64,000 bases of DNA from Ascidia mentula (GCA_947561715.1 OX387199.1:9677001-9741000), one strand, 5' to 3'. Shown: positions 8,376-18,734, numbered from the stretch's first letter. The notes: generated from the sequence alone by a model not told the origin. Program-made: numbers and translations.

Positions 8376-11300
8376 TTAAGGTGGTTTAAAGTCAAGCCCA
8401 CTAGCTATCCCCCTGCACCAGGACTGCCACACGTGGTGGCTACCCCTCAAGGCCAGAGCGGAGCACTCTCTGGCCAGGTCCGACTGCTGACGACCCGTAA
8501 TGCCAAGGGCGGAGAGGGTGGAATTGTTGCCCATGGCATAGCTGCCCAGAGAGCCCACTATAAAAGTGAGGAACCTGACCTTTTTGTTGGTGGCGCGGGC
8601 CAGGTTCCCGCAGAGCTCTCTGTACTTGCTTTCTTTACGGGCCGCAGCAGCGGCAAGGGCATCCTGACCGTTTTCGAACGGGCACGCGAAGTCGACGACC
8701 AAGAACCCGCCGGCACCCTCTAGCACCAAATCCGGCCGCAGGTTCTCGCCCGTCGCCTCCGCATGCGCCGAACAAACTCGGTCGACAGAAATCCTGGTGA
8801 AGTTACCTGTTGGTACATGACTCATTACCTCCTCCAAAATCCGGTCATGGCGATGTAAAATTTGAGGCATGACCGGCTGACAGTGATTCAGTACATGGGG
8901 GAGGGTCTCGACTTCGTAACCGCAGCGGCAGCATCGCAAGTCATGTTGGGCGCGTCTTCGAAATCGTGATCGAACCTTCTTGGTCGGAAGGAGGTTCAGG
9001 CGTGCTTTCACGGCGAATATTTGCTCTGGGATCGTCAGAGCCCCCGGTTTCTTCAACCAGTGGTTAGAATAACCGTAGAGAGAGTGAGCGCTAACGGTCT
9101 TCCCTTGATCGGGATGACCGGCCCACTCCTCCCTCCACCTGGCCGAGGCCAATTGGTGGAGTGTCCTGGTGAGTACCCGGTTGCCGGAGGTCAACGTCTT
9201 GCCACCAGACGTTACTTGGAAAAGCCCGTCCTCGCCCGCGACGAACCGGAGCTTCAACCGGATCGAGGCCTTGCGCACATAAGTGAACAAGTCTCTCACC
9301 AGGTATTCACTCGATCCGCCGACGTTACCGGGGACGGGACCCCCAGATAAGAAAGCCGCCAGCGCACCGGCACTCACCTCCCCACGCGTTTCGCCCCTCC
9401 TGAAGACCGATTCCAGTCGACCGCGTGCGACGGCTGCCACCCGCCAGTCTGGTGACGTGAGCGATTTGAATGCGTGGGTGACCGCCAGAATATCCCCCTC
9501 GAGGGCAATCGACGGCACACCCAGCCCACCACTGTCCGGGGACGAGTGGTAGAACGCCACACAGGTTCTGTTGGGCAAGCGGTACGCAAGCCGCAGACAG
9601 CGACGCACGGCACGGTCAACCTTCCTCAGCGCAACGATCGGGAACTGGCGCATGCGAAGGATAAAGCTCAGACGGGGAAGTTCGAAGCGCTTCAATGCAA
9701 TTAGCTTCTGGTGCGGTGTTAACCTGCTCTTAAAGAGCCGCTCGATCCGCTCGACGGCCGTACTGAGGACGTTGGTAGCTCTCACGTACGGTTGGTACCC
9801 CTCTCTCACGCCCAGGTACTTGTAGAATTCGTCGAGCTCGATCACCTTCATCGTCCCACCCGCGAACGGGAAGGGCTCGGGGTCACGAACTCTCCGTCTT
9901 CCACGCATAACCTGGGACATCCCACGGCATTTCCGTGGGTTGAAAAGGATACCGGCCCAGTCGGCGAACCGTTCGCACACCTTCAGCTGCCTGCACATCT
10001 GCGCCCGCGAACTAGCGAGGAGACACCCGTCGTCTGCGTATGCCAGCACTTGGGTGAAGACTCCGGCGGAACAGGAAAATGCATAGCCGCAGTCCGACAG
10101 CGATTTGATGCCCCGGACCAATACCTCGGTGACGAGGTTGAACACCATCCCGGACAGAGGACAGCCCTGACGGACCCCTCTCCCAACCGGGATCTCGCCG
10201 GTCACCCCGGTGGCCGTTCGGACCACACACGTGTTACCGACGTAGACGTCCGAGATGCATCCAACCAAGTACTCCGGTACGGCCAGGGCTCGCATGACGG
10301 CGCGGATGCAATCGTGCCGGATACTACCGAAGGCATTTTTGATGTCAAGCCATCCGACAAAGAGATCTTTGCCTTCAAGCTTGGCATCGGCCAGGATAGC
10401 GTCCAGCATGAATACGTGCTCGAAAGTACCCTCGACTGGCATAAAGCCCTTCTGCTCGGCAGAGACGACGCCGTGCTCCAACGCCCAGCTCTGCAGCCGG
10501 CGAGACAATACCGCCGCGTAGATCTTATAAAGATTACGGCAGATCGAGATGGGCCTCCAGTTCGTTGGATCGTCGAGGTTGCCGTCGGGATCTTTACAGA
10601 TCAACGTCACCCTCGACGACCGCCACTGCGGGGGGATCCGCCGGCCAGACCTACAGATCTCGAAAAGCGCCGCCAAGCGGTGACCTTTAGGGTCGAACGC
10701 CTTCCAAAACCCATAGGAGAGACCGTCGGATCCGGCCGCAGACGAGATGTTAACGCTCTGGAGGACCATCTCGACCTCTTGGGGCGATATTGGCTCGTCG
10801 TCAGCTTCACCAGGAGAAGAAGACGGCTCCGCTCCGCTCTGCTTCGGGGCCGACATCCAGTCCGGGAGGCAATCGATCACATCCTGCACCTGTGGAGCCT
10901 GGAGGTCGGCGCGAAACTTCGCCTCAATTGCTTGAGGGTCGATTTTGCATTTGACCTCCCCCTTATTACCATCCGTGATCCTGCGGACTGTGCCTTTCTG
11001 GTCGCGCCAAAACGCTTTCCGCAGGGCGAAGCCCTTCGTGGACGCCCCAGTCATTGGGGTTTGGTTTGCCTTATTGGGGTGTCCACGCTCCCGGTTAACG
11101 ATGGAACGGCGCATGGCGCCGCGGTCAAACCGGGGTTTGCGTACTTGTCGTTTTTGCGCCGCACCAGCGGCGGCTGTCCACTCTTCCAACGCGTGTTCGA
11201 GCTCGCCAAAGTGAGGGTTGTGGGAAAAGGGGCCAATTACTAAGTTATCGAAGCGAGCTCGTAGATCGTCCATGGAAAATTTAAGATTATCATTACTATT

Positions 11301-13160
11301 ACTATTTACTGACTTATTTGAAACGTTATTGGGGATATTGTCAATGTTGGAAGAGGTAGAATCACGGCTTCGGCGTGTATTGCCGCACGTGGGTTGGCGG
11401 GAGTGCTCGCCCTTCGTACGCGCCAGCGCCGCAACGCGGGATGAGTGATCATTCCCACGCGACGGACGCGGAACGCCGCCTGAGTTTGCAACCCCGTCAG
11501 GCCTTTCCGGACTTGCGTCCGTTCCAGCCGGCCGCTCTGGAACCTCGTGAGTTTCTTCCCTTGCTCCGCGAGAGCTGACGCTCACGCTCGGCGCGGGTGC
11601 GAGCTCGCTAAGGTCCTCGGCAGCGCGCGTCGCCTTTGCCGCCCCTTCACCCTCGGCCTCGTCCGATCCTAGGCTCGGAGTCGGCTTTGGGTTGGAAGCA
11701 GACGCAGACGTCACATCTTCCGGCTTCACTTCGGGAGGAGCCGCCATTGTCGTCCAGAAGGGCGACGCCGACGCCTCGTTCCCTCGATCCACCGGCGGCG
11801 CCGAAGCACTTCCACCGGTTGCCCGGCTTCCACGCTCCGACGCCCCCACGCTGGCACCTGTACGTAAATTTCGAAATGTTGCCAGAAGAGCTGGCGGAAG
11901 ACTTTCAGGCAGGACTGGTGTTATCATAGTCTTCCGCACGGTCCCGGGGGAGACTGAGGTCCTAACCCAGCTTAAAAGGGATTGATCGGGGGACGGCGAC
12001 TCGGGCCCGCCGTCAGGGGAAATTAATTTAAAGGGAGAACCGACTGGGGACTTGTTCAGCAACGACGGACTGGGTATAGGTGAAATCCGATTTAAATAAA
12101 TGCGGGGAGAGGGAAGCCGAACGATGTCGGCGTAGCTTAATGCTACCGGAGAGGACAGAGTCGGGGACGGGATGGGAAGGAACGAACCCCCAAGGTCATC
12201 GGCACCGCTGCCGCTCCCAAGGGGCGACAGGGAACCTACCTGAGGGCCGCTCTCGGTTGAAGAGGGTGAGACCGACGAATGGTGAAACACCATCGACGGA
12301 ATACGGGGTGAGCCGGCGAGGCTGGACTCGTCTGAACCAGTCGGTGGGGATTGAGACGGGGAAAGGGAAACCGGGACATGCTCTGCTATGCCACGGCAGG
12401 TCTTGTAGTGCGCCGAGACTTGGAGGAGGGAACTAGTAGGGGCGTCTACGGCGCACCTGCACTTGCCACAGATGGTACTATACGTGAGTTTGCTCCGATG
12501 GTGGCAAGTGCGAATATGGTGTTTAAGGGCTTGGGCCCTGGCATAGCCATCACTACTTTTCAGGCAATCCGACACGGGGCATTTATATACGGTGGACGCC
12601 CCGGAGTACACTACGGTGGTGTTAAGGGGGCTGGAGCTGACCGTACTCCGGGGGGGCCTAGGGCCCGAGTCCACCGCAAAGCTAGATGGTGAGAGTGTCG
12701 GACCAGCTGGATGCTGCTGGTAGTGATGTGTTCTGGCAGCAACTAAGGACGGCCAACGACTATTACACATTGGACAGCGGAAATCGCCGGGGGGCGCAAT
12801 AGAGCAGGCAGTCGTGGGAGGAGCGGTGCAACTCCGAAAGTGGTCCCTCATTTTATTGAGAGACCACTGTGACCTGAGCTGGAGATCGCATTTGCTGCAG
12901 GTCACTGTCATGCTCCCTAGCGCCAACCGGTGGACATTAGAAATGTGCCGGTTGACGCTCTGGAGCAAGCCGGAGCGCATCCCGCATCCCTCCACGCTGC
13001 ACTCGTATTGCGTCTCGCGGGGGCCACAAAATAATACCAACAGGGGTGGGGCTCTCGATCGTTGAGTGGCATCCTGCGATTCCGTGCGTGCGTGCGTACG
13101 TCGAAGACGAGACCTCCGCAGTTCGGGTTGAGATGACATGATATATGATATGAAAAACAA
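8376..13160 (-). CDS. Retrotransposon polyprotein: zinc fingers, reverse transcriptase, restriction-like endonuclease
   Basis: Single 1594-aa ORF. The ATG at 13160 gives MFFISYIM; the next at 13139 (MSSQPEL) is an equally plausible start. About five zinc-finger-like modules lie at residues 54-77, 88-111, 129-150, 194-220 and 231-255, expected to bind the U2 target. A long S/P/A-rich linker (about 260-620) follows. Reverse transcriptase spans about 770-1150, with the LDIKNAFGSIRH, GVRQGCPLSG and YADD (catalytic D1043, D1044) boxes. A CCHC motif (CXXCG...H...C) sits at about 1411-1428. The restriction-like endonuclease has RPD (P1476, D1477), D1490 and K1512. The protein should nick U2 DNA and prime cDNA synthesis there. 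I see no Ulp1 protease or RNase H domain. The frame is intact, so the element may be active. Confidence 0.93.
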   Translation of the reverse strand: MFFISYIMSSQPELRRSRLRRTHARTESQDATQRSRAPPLLVLFCGPRETQYECSVEGCGMRSGLLQSVNRHISNVHRLALGSMTVTCSKCDLQLRSQWSLNKMRDHFRSCTAPPTTACSIAPPGDFRCPMCNSRWPSLVAARTHHYQQHPAGPTLSPSSFAVDSGPRPPRSTVSSSPLNTTVVYSGASTVYKCPVSDCLKSSDGYARAQALKHHIRTCHHRSKLTYSTICGKCRCAVDAPTSSLLQVSAHYKTCRGIAEHVPVSLSPSQSPPTGSDESSLAGSPRIPSMVFHHSSVSPSSTESGPQVGSLSPLGSGSGADDLGGSFLPIPSPTLSSPVALSYADIVRLPSPRIYLNRISPIPSPSLLNKSPVGSPFKLISPDGGPESPSPDQSLLSWVRTSVSPGTVRKTMITPVLPESLPPALLATFRNLRTGASVGASERGSRATGGSASAPPVDRGNEASASPFWTTMAAPPEVKPEDVTSASASNPKPTPSLGSDEAEGEGAAKATRAAEDLSELAPAPSVSVSSRGAREETHEVPERPAGTDASPERPDGVANSGGVPRPSRGNDHSSRVAALARTKGEHSRQPTCGNTRRSRDSTSSNIDNIPNNVSNKSVNSNSNDNLKFSMDDLRARFDNLVIGPFSHNPHFGELEHALEEWTAAAGAAQKRQVRKPRFDRGAMRRSIVNRERGHPNKANQTPMTGASTKGFALRKAFWRDQKGTVRRITDGNKGEVKCKIDPQAIEAKFRADLQAPQVQDVIDCLPDWMSAPKQSGAEPSSSPGEADDEPISPQEVEMVLQSVNISSAAGSDGLSYGFWKAFDPKGHRLAALFEICRSGRRIPPQWRSSRVTLICKDPDGNLDDPTNWRPISICRNLYKIYAAVLSRRLQSWALEHGVVSAEQKGFMPVEGTFEHVFMLDAILADAKLEGKDLFVGWLDIKNAFGSIRHDCIRAVMRALAVPEYLVGCISDVYVGNTCVVRTATGVTGEIPVGRGVRQGCPLSGMVFNLVTEVLVRGIKSLSDCGYAFSCSAGVFTQVLAYADDGCLLASSRAQMCRQLKVCERFADWAGILFNPRKCRGMSQVMRGRRRVRDPEPFPFAGGTMKVIELDEFYKYLGVREGYQPYVRATNVLSTAVERIERLFKSRLTPHQKLIALKRFELPRLSFILRMRQFPIVALRKVDRAVRRCLRLAYRLPNRTCVAFYHSSPDSGGLGVPSIALEGDILAVTHAFKSLTSPDWRVAAVARGRLESVFRRGETRGEVSAGALAAFLSGGPVPGNVGGSSEYLVRDLFTYVRKASIRLKLRFVAGEDGLFQVTSGGKTLTSGNRVLTRTLHQLASARWREEWAGHPDQGKTVSAHSLYGYSNHWLKKPGALTIPEQIFAVKARLNLLPTKKVRSRFRRRAQHDLRCCRCGYEVETLPHVLNHCQPVMPQILHRHDRILEEVMSHVPTGNFTRISVDRVCSAHAEATGENLRPDLVLEGAGGFLVVDFACPFENGQDALAAAAARKESKYRELCGNLARATNKKVRFLTFIVGSLGSYAMGNNSTLSALGITGRQQSDLARECSALALRGSHHVWQSWCRGIASGLDFKPP

Positions 13161-13653
13161 CAGATGGTGATGGTTACAAAATGGCTAGAGGTTGTGGTCC
13201 TTGGAGGTGTAGAGGCACGATAACACAAGTAAAATATATAAAAACAATGAATTAATGTTAATAATCTTACGCGGTTGGCACTCTTAATCACTTCTCGGTA
13301 AAGGTGTAGACATGTAGTGTGGTGACAAGTAAAAGATTGGTAAAAAGGTAAAATATTTAAAATATAGAAGAAAGGACTTATGGAATATCCTGAGTGGGGG
13401 AGAGTGCTAATGTTTGTGGCGTTTGAAGACGTGGAGTAGGCTCAGGTTGTGTCTGACCAAGAGTGTCTGTCTCGGACTGGGGTGGCGTGATTTATAAACA
13501 GAAGAATATTGCCACCCAATCTAGTCGCTATGCGGACAGAGCCTTGGACTTTGGTTTGCGTTTAATGGAGGAGGGCTGTTGTAAAGCTCTCTCCTTTCGA
13601 TAGAGCAAGGGTCGCTTGGTCTCCTTTTTAAACGTGTTAACAAAGAAGGAGGG
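13161..13653 (-). other. 5' UTR of the Utopia-like element, ORF-proximal part
   Basis: About 490 bp between the ORF start and the tandem repeats. No coding frame or RNA that I recognise; nothing notable beyond moderate AT content. Confidence 0.6.
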
Positions 13654-14175
13654 TACGTGACTCCTCCAGCCAGTTGAGAGAGCACGGCAACAGCACGTGA
13701 TCAGCTCGTTATCATAAAAAGAAAGAGGCTCTAACAAGATGGCGACCAAAGCGCAACTACTTCACACGTGACAGAGAAAAGAAAAACAAGCACGTGACCG
13801 CTCCAGCCAATTGAAAGAGCACGGCGACAGCACGTGATCAGCTCGTTACCATAAAAAGAGAAAGGTACTAACAAGATGGCGACCAAAGTGCAATTATTTC
13901 ACACGTGTTAGAAAAAAAAGCGAGCACGTGACTGCTCCAACCAATTAGAGGATCGTAATGACGGCACGTGGTGCATTCGTCACTACAAAAGAGATGGTAT
14001 CAGACAAAAATGGCGGTCAAAACGACACTACCTTACACGTGTGACGTGAAAAAGGGGAGGTCACGTGACTTTTTCAGCCAATTAGCAGACCACGGCGACA
14101 GCACGTGCTGCGTTTACCACAAACGAAAAAGGCGCCAGACAAAATGGCTGCCCAAGTGCAATTATTTGAAGGATA
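13654..14175 (-). repeat. Four tandem repeats of about 135 bp in the 5' UTR of the Utopia-like element
   Basis: Copies start at about 13654, 13791, 13925 and 14062 (spacing 137, 134, 137) and are progressively diverged from left to right. Each holds CACGTG or a one-base variant at its start, a CCAATT/CCAGTT box, an inner CACGTG, and (except the most diverged) an AAGATGGCG or AAAATGGC core resembling a YY1 site. This looks like a reiterated internal promoter, as in the 5' monomers of some mammalian L1 elements; that function is inference. Confidence 0.8.
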
Positions 14176-14634
14176 TTAATATGGTGACGCCAATACACTC
14201 TCCCGAAGATCTTAAACCACTCTTATGCAGCCCTATTTATATGAAAGTTTTTGTTTTTATTTATATGGTTCTAACTGCTCTATACTGAAAGAAGTTAAAA
14301 GAACAGTTGCACTAGCTTGCACAATTTAGAAGAAATACACTAATCTGAACTAAAACTAACAGAAAACTTTAGTTGTGAGTAGAAAATATTGAAACAGGTC
14401 TGACTATTACGTTACAGGATATAGTTTTGATATAACCTTATTTGTTTGTTTTTTTTTTATTTAAATTTGTAGTGAGTTTACACAATATTAGTCAATTGTA
14501 CTTACGGTTTTGAGATCCCAGTACCGATAACCAATAAATCCAATAGTTTTAGTTTAAAATTCTAATAATTTAGTCAACTAACAGCAAACAAAAAAATTCT
14601 CAAGTAATCTGACTATAGTGCCAACCGCGATAGA
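14176..14634 (-). other. 5'-terminal part of the Utopia-like element
   Basis: AT-rich, about 460 bp, no ORF of note and no recognisable ribozyme core. It ends on the minus strand as TCTATCGCGG against U2. Confidence 0.6.
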
Positions 14635-14655
14635 TCTAAAGAGCCGAGAAGCGAT
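14635..14655 (-). pseudogene. U2 snRNA 5' fragment at the 5' end of the Utopia-like element
   Basis: The first 21 nt of U2, AUCGCUUCUCGG starting at 14655; the U2 sequence breaks at about 14634. Confidence 0.92.
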
Positions 14656-14942
14656 GCCGCAACATCCACTGAGTCCGCAACGTCCGGAAGAGTCCGTCTC
14701 GCATTTGCTGCCAAATTTTAATCCGGTAAAAAATGAAAAAAAAAAAAATTTCCTGGTTTTTTTCCTACCGTTTTTGGCAGGCCATTCAAATTAGTTTGTT
14801 CACCACATGACGTCGCAAACGGACCCATGACCCACCTCCCAACCCCCGACACGACTCCTCCTGACCGTAACAGGCGAATCCCCCCCGTAGAAACTTCGTT
14901 TCTACCTTACGTTTTGCTCTACATCAGAGGATTAGTAAAAGA
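14656..14942. other. Array spacer upstream of the broken U2
   Basis: Recognisable U2 promoter spacer but with more changes than elsewhere: TTAATCCGGTAAAAA instead of TTATTCCGGTGAAAA, and the TGACGTCA palindrome changed to TGACGTCG (14808-14815). This fits relaxed constraint behind a dead U2 gene. Confidence 0.8.
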
Positions 14943-14991
14943 CGGGGATAGCGCGAACGCAGTCCCCACTAGCAGAAATTATACGGCCGAA

Positions 14992-15022
<31 letters not shown>

Positions 15023-15069
15023 GCTAAGCCTAAGTGCAATGGCTAAGCCTCGCCCTGGGCCCACCGCCG

Positions 15070-15072
<3 letters not shown>
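14943..15072 (-). pseudogene. U1 snRNA 3' fragment next to element B
   Basis: U1 from its 3' end to GGCC of stem-loop I (130 nt). It carries two substitutions against the array consensus (plus strand AATTATACGG for AATTGTACGG, and CCGAATTAC for CCGAGTTAC), consistent with decay after interruption. Confidence 0.93.
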
Positions 15073-15102
<30 letters not shown>

Positions 15103-15263
15103 CCTTCGGCTCAGATAAAAGCGGCTAAAACAAAATAGTCCGCTGTTGGTTCATCACTGCCGAAACGATTAAACAAAACGAAACGGCGGTGAAGCACAGG
15201 CGAAAAACGATTTTAGCACATTACGAGTTTAAAGAAGTAGGTTCACTCATGCATAACACTTTT
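15073..15263 (-). other. 3' UTR and poly-A tail of element B
   Basis: T30 on the plus strand, then short blocks shared with the otherwise different 3' UTR of C: CGGCTCAG (15107-15114), CATCACTGCCG (15152-15162) and GGCGAAAAACG (about 15199-15209). These are candidates for the 3' RNA signal recognised by the reverse transcriptase. Confidence 0.75.
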
Positions 15264-18200
15264 TCAGTTTTTATTTTCCTCTTTACTAATAAATTCGACA
15301 AATTGTTTGTGTTCAAAAATTATTTTATGGAAAAGTTTATTTATCACCTGTGTGTTATTTTCCGTATATGTGTTTTTATAGTCTAGGTTTTGTTTTTCCG
15401 TAATCACTCGTACCTTGAGTATTGCCAAGAGTTTAATTTCTTGGATTGTACATTTTTCGTCGAAAATGTTGTATATTATTTCATTCTTGTGATATCTCAT
15501 TTGTATTTGATATGTTTCTTTCATGTAGCTTTTGATTTTTTCTACCAGTTCGTTTATGCATACGCACTCTGTTAGTAAGTGTGTTACGTCATCGTCATTT
15601 TTTCTGCAAAATTTGCAGTAATTCAATCTTATCCTTCCCGTTTTTAGCTGAAACATATTGTTCTTTTGTTTAAATTTCCCCCATTTGAAACCGTTGTGGG
15701 CGGTTATGTAAGCTATTTGCCTTTCTCTGTTTGTGAAAAGTGCTTTTTGTTTTTGGTTTTTGTATATGATGTTATTCCACTTGAAATTTGTTTCTTCAGT
15801 GGGGTTTGTTATTATTGTCTTTTTCTTTATCAGTTCGAAATAAAAGTGCCTTAGTTTTGCTTTTTTCCAATTTATTTCATTGTTCTGTTCTTTTAATGCC
15901 GTGTGTGTGTTTATTATGTTGTGCCATTCGTTGTTCGGTTTCCATGCGTTCGGTTTGGTGTTGTCGTATCGAGTCGGGTAGATGTTTTTCATTTTTGTTC
16001 CTATATTGTATTGACCCCATGTTTGCCATATTTCGTGCGAAGTTTCGCTGTTTATCATGTCTCTTAGTTTTTCCATTAGCGTAGCTTGTATTTTAGTTTC
16101 TATATCTGGCATTTTGATCCCTCCCTGTGTATAGTCTGCTATTAATTTGCTTCTTTTGATTGGTTCTATTGTTTTAGGTGCCCATAAGAAATTGTATAGT
16201 TGTCTATTGATTTCTTTCAATGTTTGTTGTTTTGGATATGTTGTTCTTGCCACGAATAGTATTTTTGGTATTATCAAGGTGTTTATAATTGTTATTTTCC
16301 CGAAAATCGTTAATTTTCGATTTTCGTAGCTGCGTATTATTTTTGTCGTGTGGTCGCTTATTTTTTTCCAATTGCGTATATTGTTGTTCCCATTTTCGCT
16401 GTATGTGATTCCCAGTATTTTTACTTCTGACTGATAGTAAAGAGGAAAATCTTTTTTTATATCATATTTCATGTTATTTGAGACACACAAAAATTCAGTT
16501 TTGGACTGGTTGATTTTTTGTCCTGATGCAAGTTCATATTTTTTTAGTACATCAAAAATCATTTGTATATCGTTGTAATCCGTTATGAAAAATGTCGTGT
16601 CGTCTGCATATTGTTGTATTTTCAGGTTGTTCTTACGATATTTAAAACCTGATATAGCATCATGTGCATTAATTTTTTGAGTTAGCGTTTCACTTATTAC
16701 ACAGTATAGTAACATACTGAGACCACACCCTTGTCGTACTCCTCGTTTGATCTCGATTTTTTCAGTTAATCGTCCATTTATCATAATTTGGCTACTCGTT
16801 TTTTTGTATAGGATTTTTATCCATTGTATAGTATCTGTGTTTATATGTAGTTTTTCGAGCGTATTAAAAAGAAAGTCATGGTTAACCGTGTCGAACGCTT
16901 TTTCTATATCTGTCAGCATGATTACTAGTTTCATGTTGTGTTTTCGCGCTATTTCTATCGTCGTGCTTATGTTATAGTGTATGTGTTGGATTTGGCGTTT
17001 CTCCAGTCCGCATTTCTGTTCTGCCGATATTTTCTCATTTAGTTCTATTTTAAGTCTGTTCGCGATTGTTTTACTAATTATTTTGTAGTCTGCATTGAGG
17101 AGTGTGATTGGTCTAAAATTTTTTATTTGCGTCTTGTCTTTCCTTTTGGGTATTAGTTTTACTATCGCGTTGCTCATTTGACTCGGTAGTTGTTTCTGCA
17201 GGAAGATGTTTATTATTAGTTCATGTATGTCTGTCTTGATATGTCCCCAAAAGGCCCTGTAGAATTCTATTGGTAGCCCGTCTGCTCCTGGGGAAGCGTT
17301 TTCGTTCATTTCTTTCATTGATTTTTCTATTTCTTTTATACTTGGGTACGGGCTATAATCGTCCGTGTAGTATTCTTTTACTTCTAGATCTTGAAGAAAG
17401 AAATTTTGTTCATTCGTGTTTTCTTCGTTTGCAGTGCCCCACAGGCCTCTATAGAAGTTTGTGATTCTTTCCACAATTTTGTTTTGATCGGTTGTTATTT
17501 CGCCTTGAATTTCAAGTGCTCGGATCGCATTACTTTCCTGCTTTTTTGTTTCTGTTTTGAAGAAAGCCTTGTTTGGTTTCTCTTCGTCTATTCTTTCTTT
17601 TATTCTGGATCGGATTTTCGCGCCTTTGCATTTTTCATATTCACTCATTTTGAGTTTTTTCTTCATTTCTAGGTATTTTTCGTTTAGCTCCAATTGTTCT
17701 TTGTTTAGGTTTTCCATCAGTGCGTTCATTTCTTTTTGTATTTGTATACGTTCTGCTGATGTCGTTTTTTGTACTTCTTTTGCGTACGAAATTGAAGCTT
17801 TTTTAATTTTTTGTTTTAGTTCTTTCCAGTATTCGTATACGCTTTCGGCTTGATTCTTGTTGTCTTGTTGCTTCAGGATTATATTTTGGATTTCTGTTTT
17901 GTATTTTTCGTCTTTTAGCAGGTTCACGTTTAATTTCCAGTATGGTTTTCCCCAGATGCATTTTTTTGTGATTTTTAGAAGAAGGTATGGTGAATTGTTG
18001 TGGTCCGAAAAGGGTGTATGTAAGTGTTGGAAGGATTTTATTTTATTCAAAGTATTTATGTTGCAGTAGATCCTGTCTATGCGTGTTGCTGATGCCGACG
18101 TAATATGAGTGTATGCTTTTTTATTTGGGTAAAGGTATCTAAAGGAATCTTCCAGACTGTATTCTTCTCTAAGTTCTTCCCATATTTGTTGGTCTATTCT

Positions 18201-18734
18201 TTTTCTTCTTATTGTTGCTATAGTGTCGTTTTCATTATATGTAAAGTTGAAGTCACCTCCAATTATTATTTTTCCGTTCGGTTCTGTTTTTTCGAGTGTT
18301 TTTCGTACGGTGTTTATCGCATCATATCGTTTGTTTACTGCATCTTGGCTTGTTCCTGACTTAAGATATACGTTGATAATGGTGTATTTTTCGTTCTTTT
18401 GGTTCACCTGCATTTGGAAACTTATTGTATTTACGTGGTTTTCTATTATTATTTCGTGCTGGATTTCTATTCCGTCGAAAGTAGCATTTTCAGTAACAAT
18501 TGTCGTGCCTGCGTGTATTCGCTTTTCTTTTTGCAAGCGTGTTGTGCTATTGTTGTACAAACTTATTTTTTGTTTATTTGCCCATTCGTTTAGTTTACTT
18601 TCGTTTATTTTATGCGTTTCTTGGATTAGTCCTATCGTTATTTTTTTGTTTCGGAATAAACTTATTAAGTTTTCTTTGTTTCTATCGAGACCGTTTATAT
18701 TTATGGAGCAAATGTTTATATTTTCGGGCGCCAT
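15264..18734 (-). CDS. ORF2 of element B: AP endonuclease-reverse transcriptase
   Basis: Intact 1156-aa protein starting MAPENIN. N-terminal APE-type endonuclease (residues about 1-245: SININGL, QETH, GGDFN, RIDR, SDH); reverse transcriptase (about 470-780: FRPITLLNADYK, EKAFDTVNH, GVRQGCGLS, YADD with the catalytic D711 and D712); CCHC zinc motif near the C-terminus (CKFC...H...C). Clearly homologous along its whole length to the 1152-aa ORF2 of element C but diverged throughout, so it is a separate family with the same U1 target. ORF1 ends 109 bp upstream of its start. Confidence 0.94.
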   Translation of the reverse strand: MAPENINICSININGLDRNKENLISLFRNKKITIGLIQETHKINESKLNEWANKQKISLYNNSTTRLQKEKRIHAGTTIVTENATFDGIEIQHEIIIENHVNTISFQMQVNQKNEKYTIINVYLKSGTSQDAVNKRYDAINTVRKTLEKTEPNGKIIIGGDFNFTYNENDTIATIRRKRIDQQIWEELREEYSLEDSFRYLYPNKKAYTHITSASATRIDRIYCNINTLNKIKSFQHLHTPFSDHNNSPYLLLKITKKCIWGKPYWKLNVNLLKDEKYKTEIQNIILKQQDNKNQAESVYEYWKELKQKIKKASISYAKEVQKTTSAERIQIQKEMNALMENLNKEQLELNEKYLEMKKKLKMSEYEKCKGAKIRSRIKERIDEEKPNKAFFKTETKKQESNAIRALEIQGEITTDQNKIVERITNFYRGLWGTANEENTNEQNFFLQDLEVKEYYTDDYSPYPSIKEIEKSMKEMNENASPGADGLPIEFYRAFWGHIKTDIHELIINIFLQKQLPSQMSNAIVKLIPKRKDKTQIKNFRPITLLNADYKIISKTIANRLKIELNEKISAEQKCGLEKRQIQHIHYNISTTIEIARKHNMKLVIMLTDIEKAFDTVNHDFLFNTLEKLHINTDTIQWIKILYKKTSSQIMINGRLTEKIEIKRGVRQGCGLSMLLYCVISETLTQKINAHDAISGFKYRKNNLKIQQYADDTTFFITDYNDIQMIFDVLKKYELASGQKINQSKTEFLCVSNNMKYDIKKDFPLYYQSEVKILGITYSENGNNNIRNWKKISDHTTKIIRSYENRKLTIFGKITIINTLIIPKILFVARTTYPKQQTLKEINRQLYNFLWAPKTIEPIKRSKLIADYTQGGIKMPDIETKIQATLMEKLRDMINSETSHEIWQTWGQYNIGTKMKNIYPTRYDNTKPNAWKPNNEWHNIINTHTALKEQNNEINWKKAKLRHFYFELIKKKTIITNPTEETNFKWNNIIYKNQKQKALFTNRERQIAYITAHNGFKWGKFKQKNNMFQLKTGRIRLNYCKFCRKNDDDVTHLLTECVCINELVEKIKSYMKETYQIQMRYHKNEIIYNIFDEKCTIQEIKLLAILKVRVITEKQNLDYKNTYTENNTQVINKLFHKIIFEHKQFVEFISKEENKN

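Larger units (their letters stand above)
7178..14634 (-). mobile_element. Full-length U2-inserted RLE-type non-LTR retrotransposon (Utopia/R2-superfamily-like)
   Basis: A 7.46-kb element inside a U2 gene, minus strand: 5' UTR with tandem repeats (13161-14634), one long ORF (8376-13160) and a 3' UTR (7178-8375). Multiple N-terminal zinc fingers, central reverse transcriptase and a C-terminal CCHC plus PD-D-K endonuclease are the R2/NeSL-type plan. Utopia is the described RLE lineage that targets U2 genes, so that is the best family guess, inferred from target and architecture only. About 20 bp of U2 are missing at the 5' junction. A second, 5'-truncated copy at 51736-51888 defines the same 3' junction. 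Confidence 0.88.

Noticed and set aside
9792..11243. 483-aa plus-strand open frame
   Set aside because: It is antisense to the reverse transcriptase region of the 1594-aa ORF and results from its GC-rich codon use.
14400..14634. HDV-like ribozyme at the 5' end of the Utopia-like element, as in R2
   Set aside because: No double-pseudoknot core or typical GG start was found by eye.
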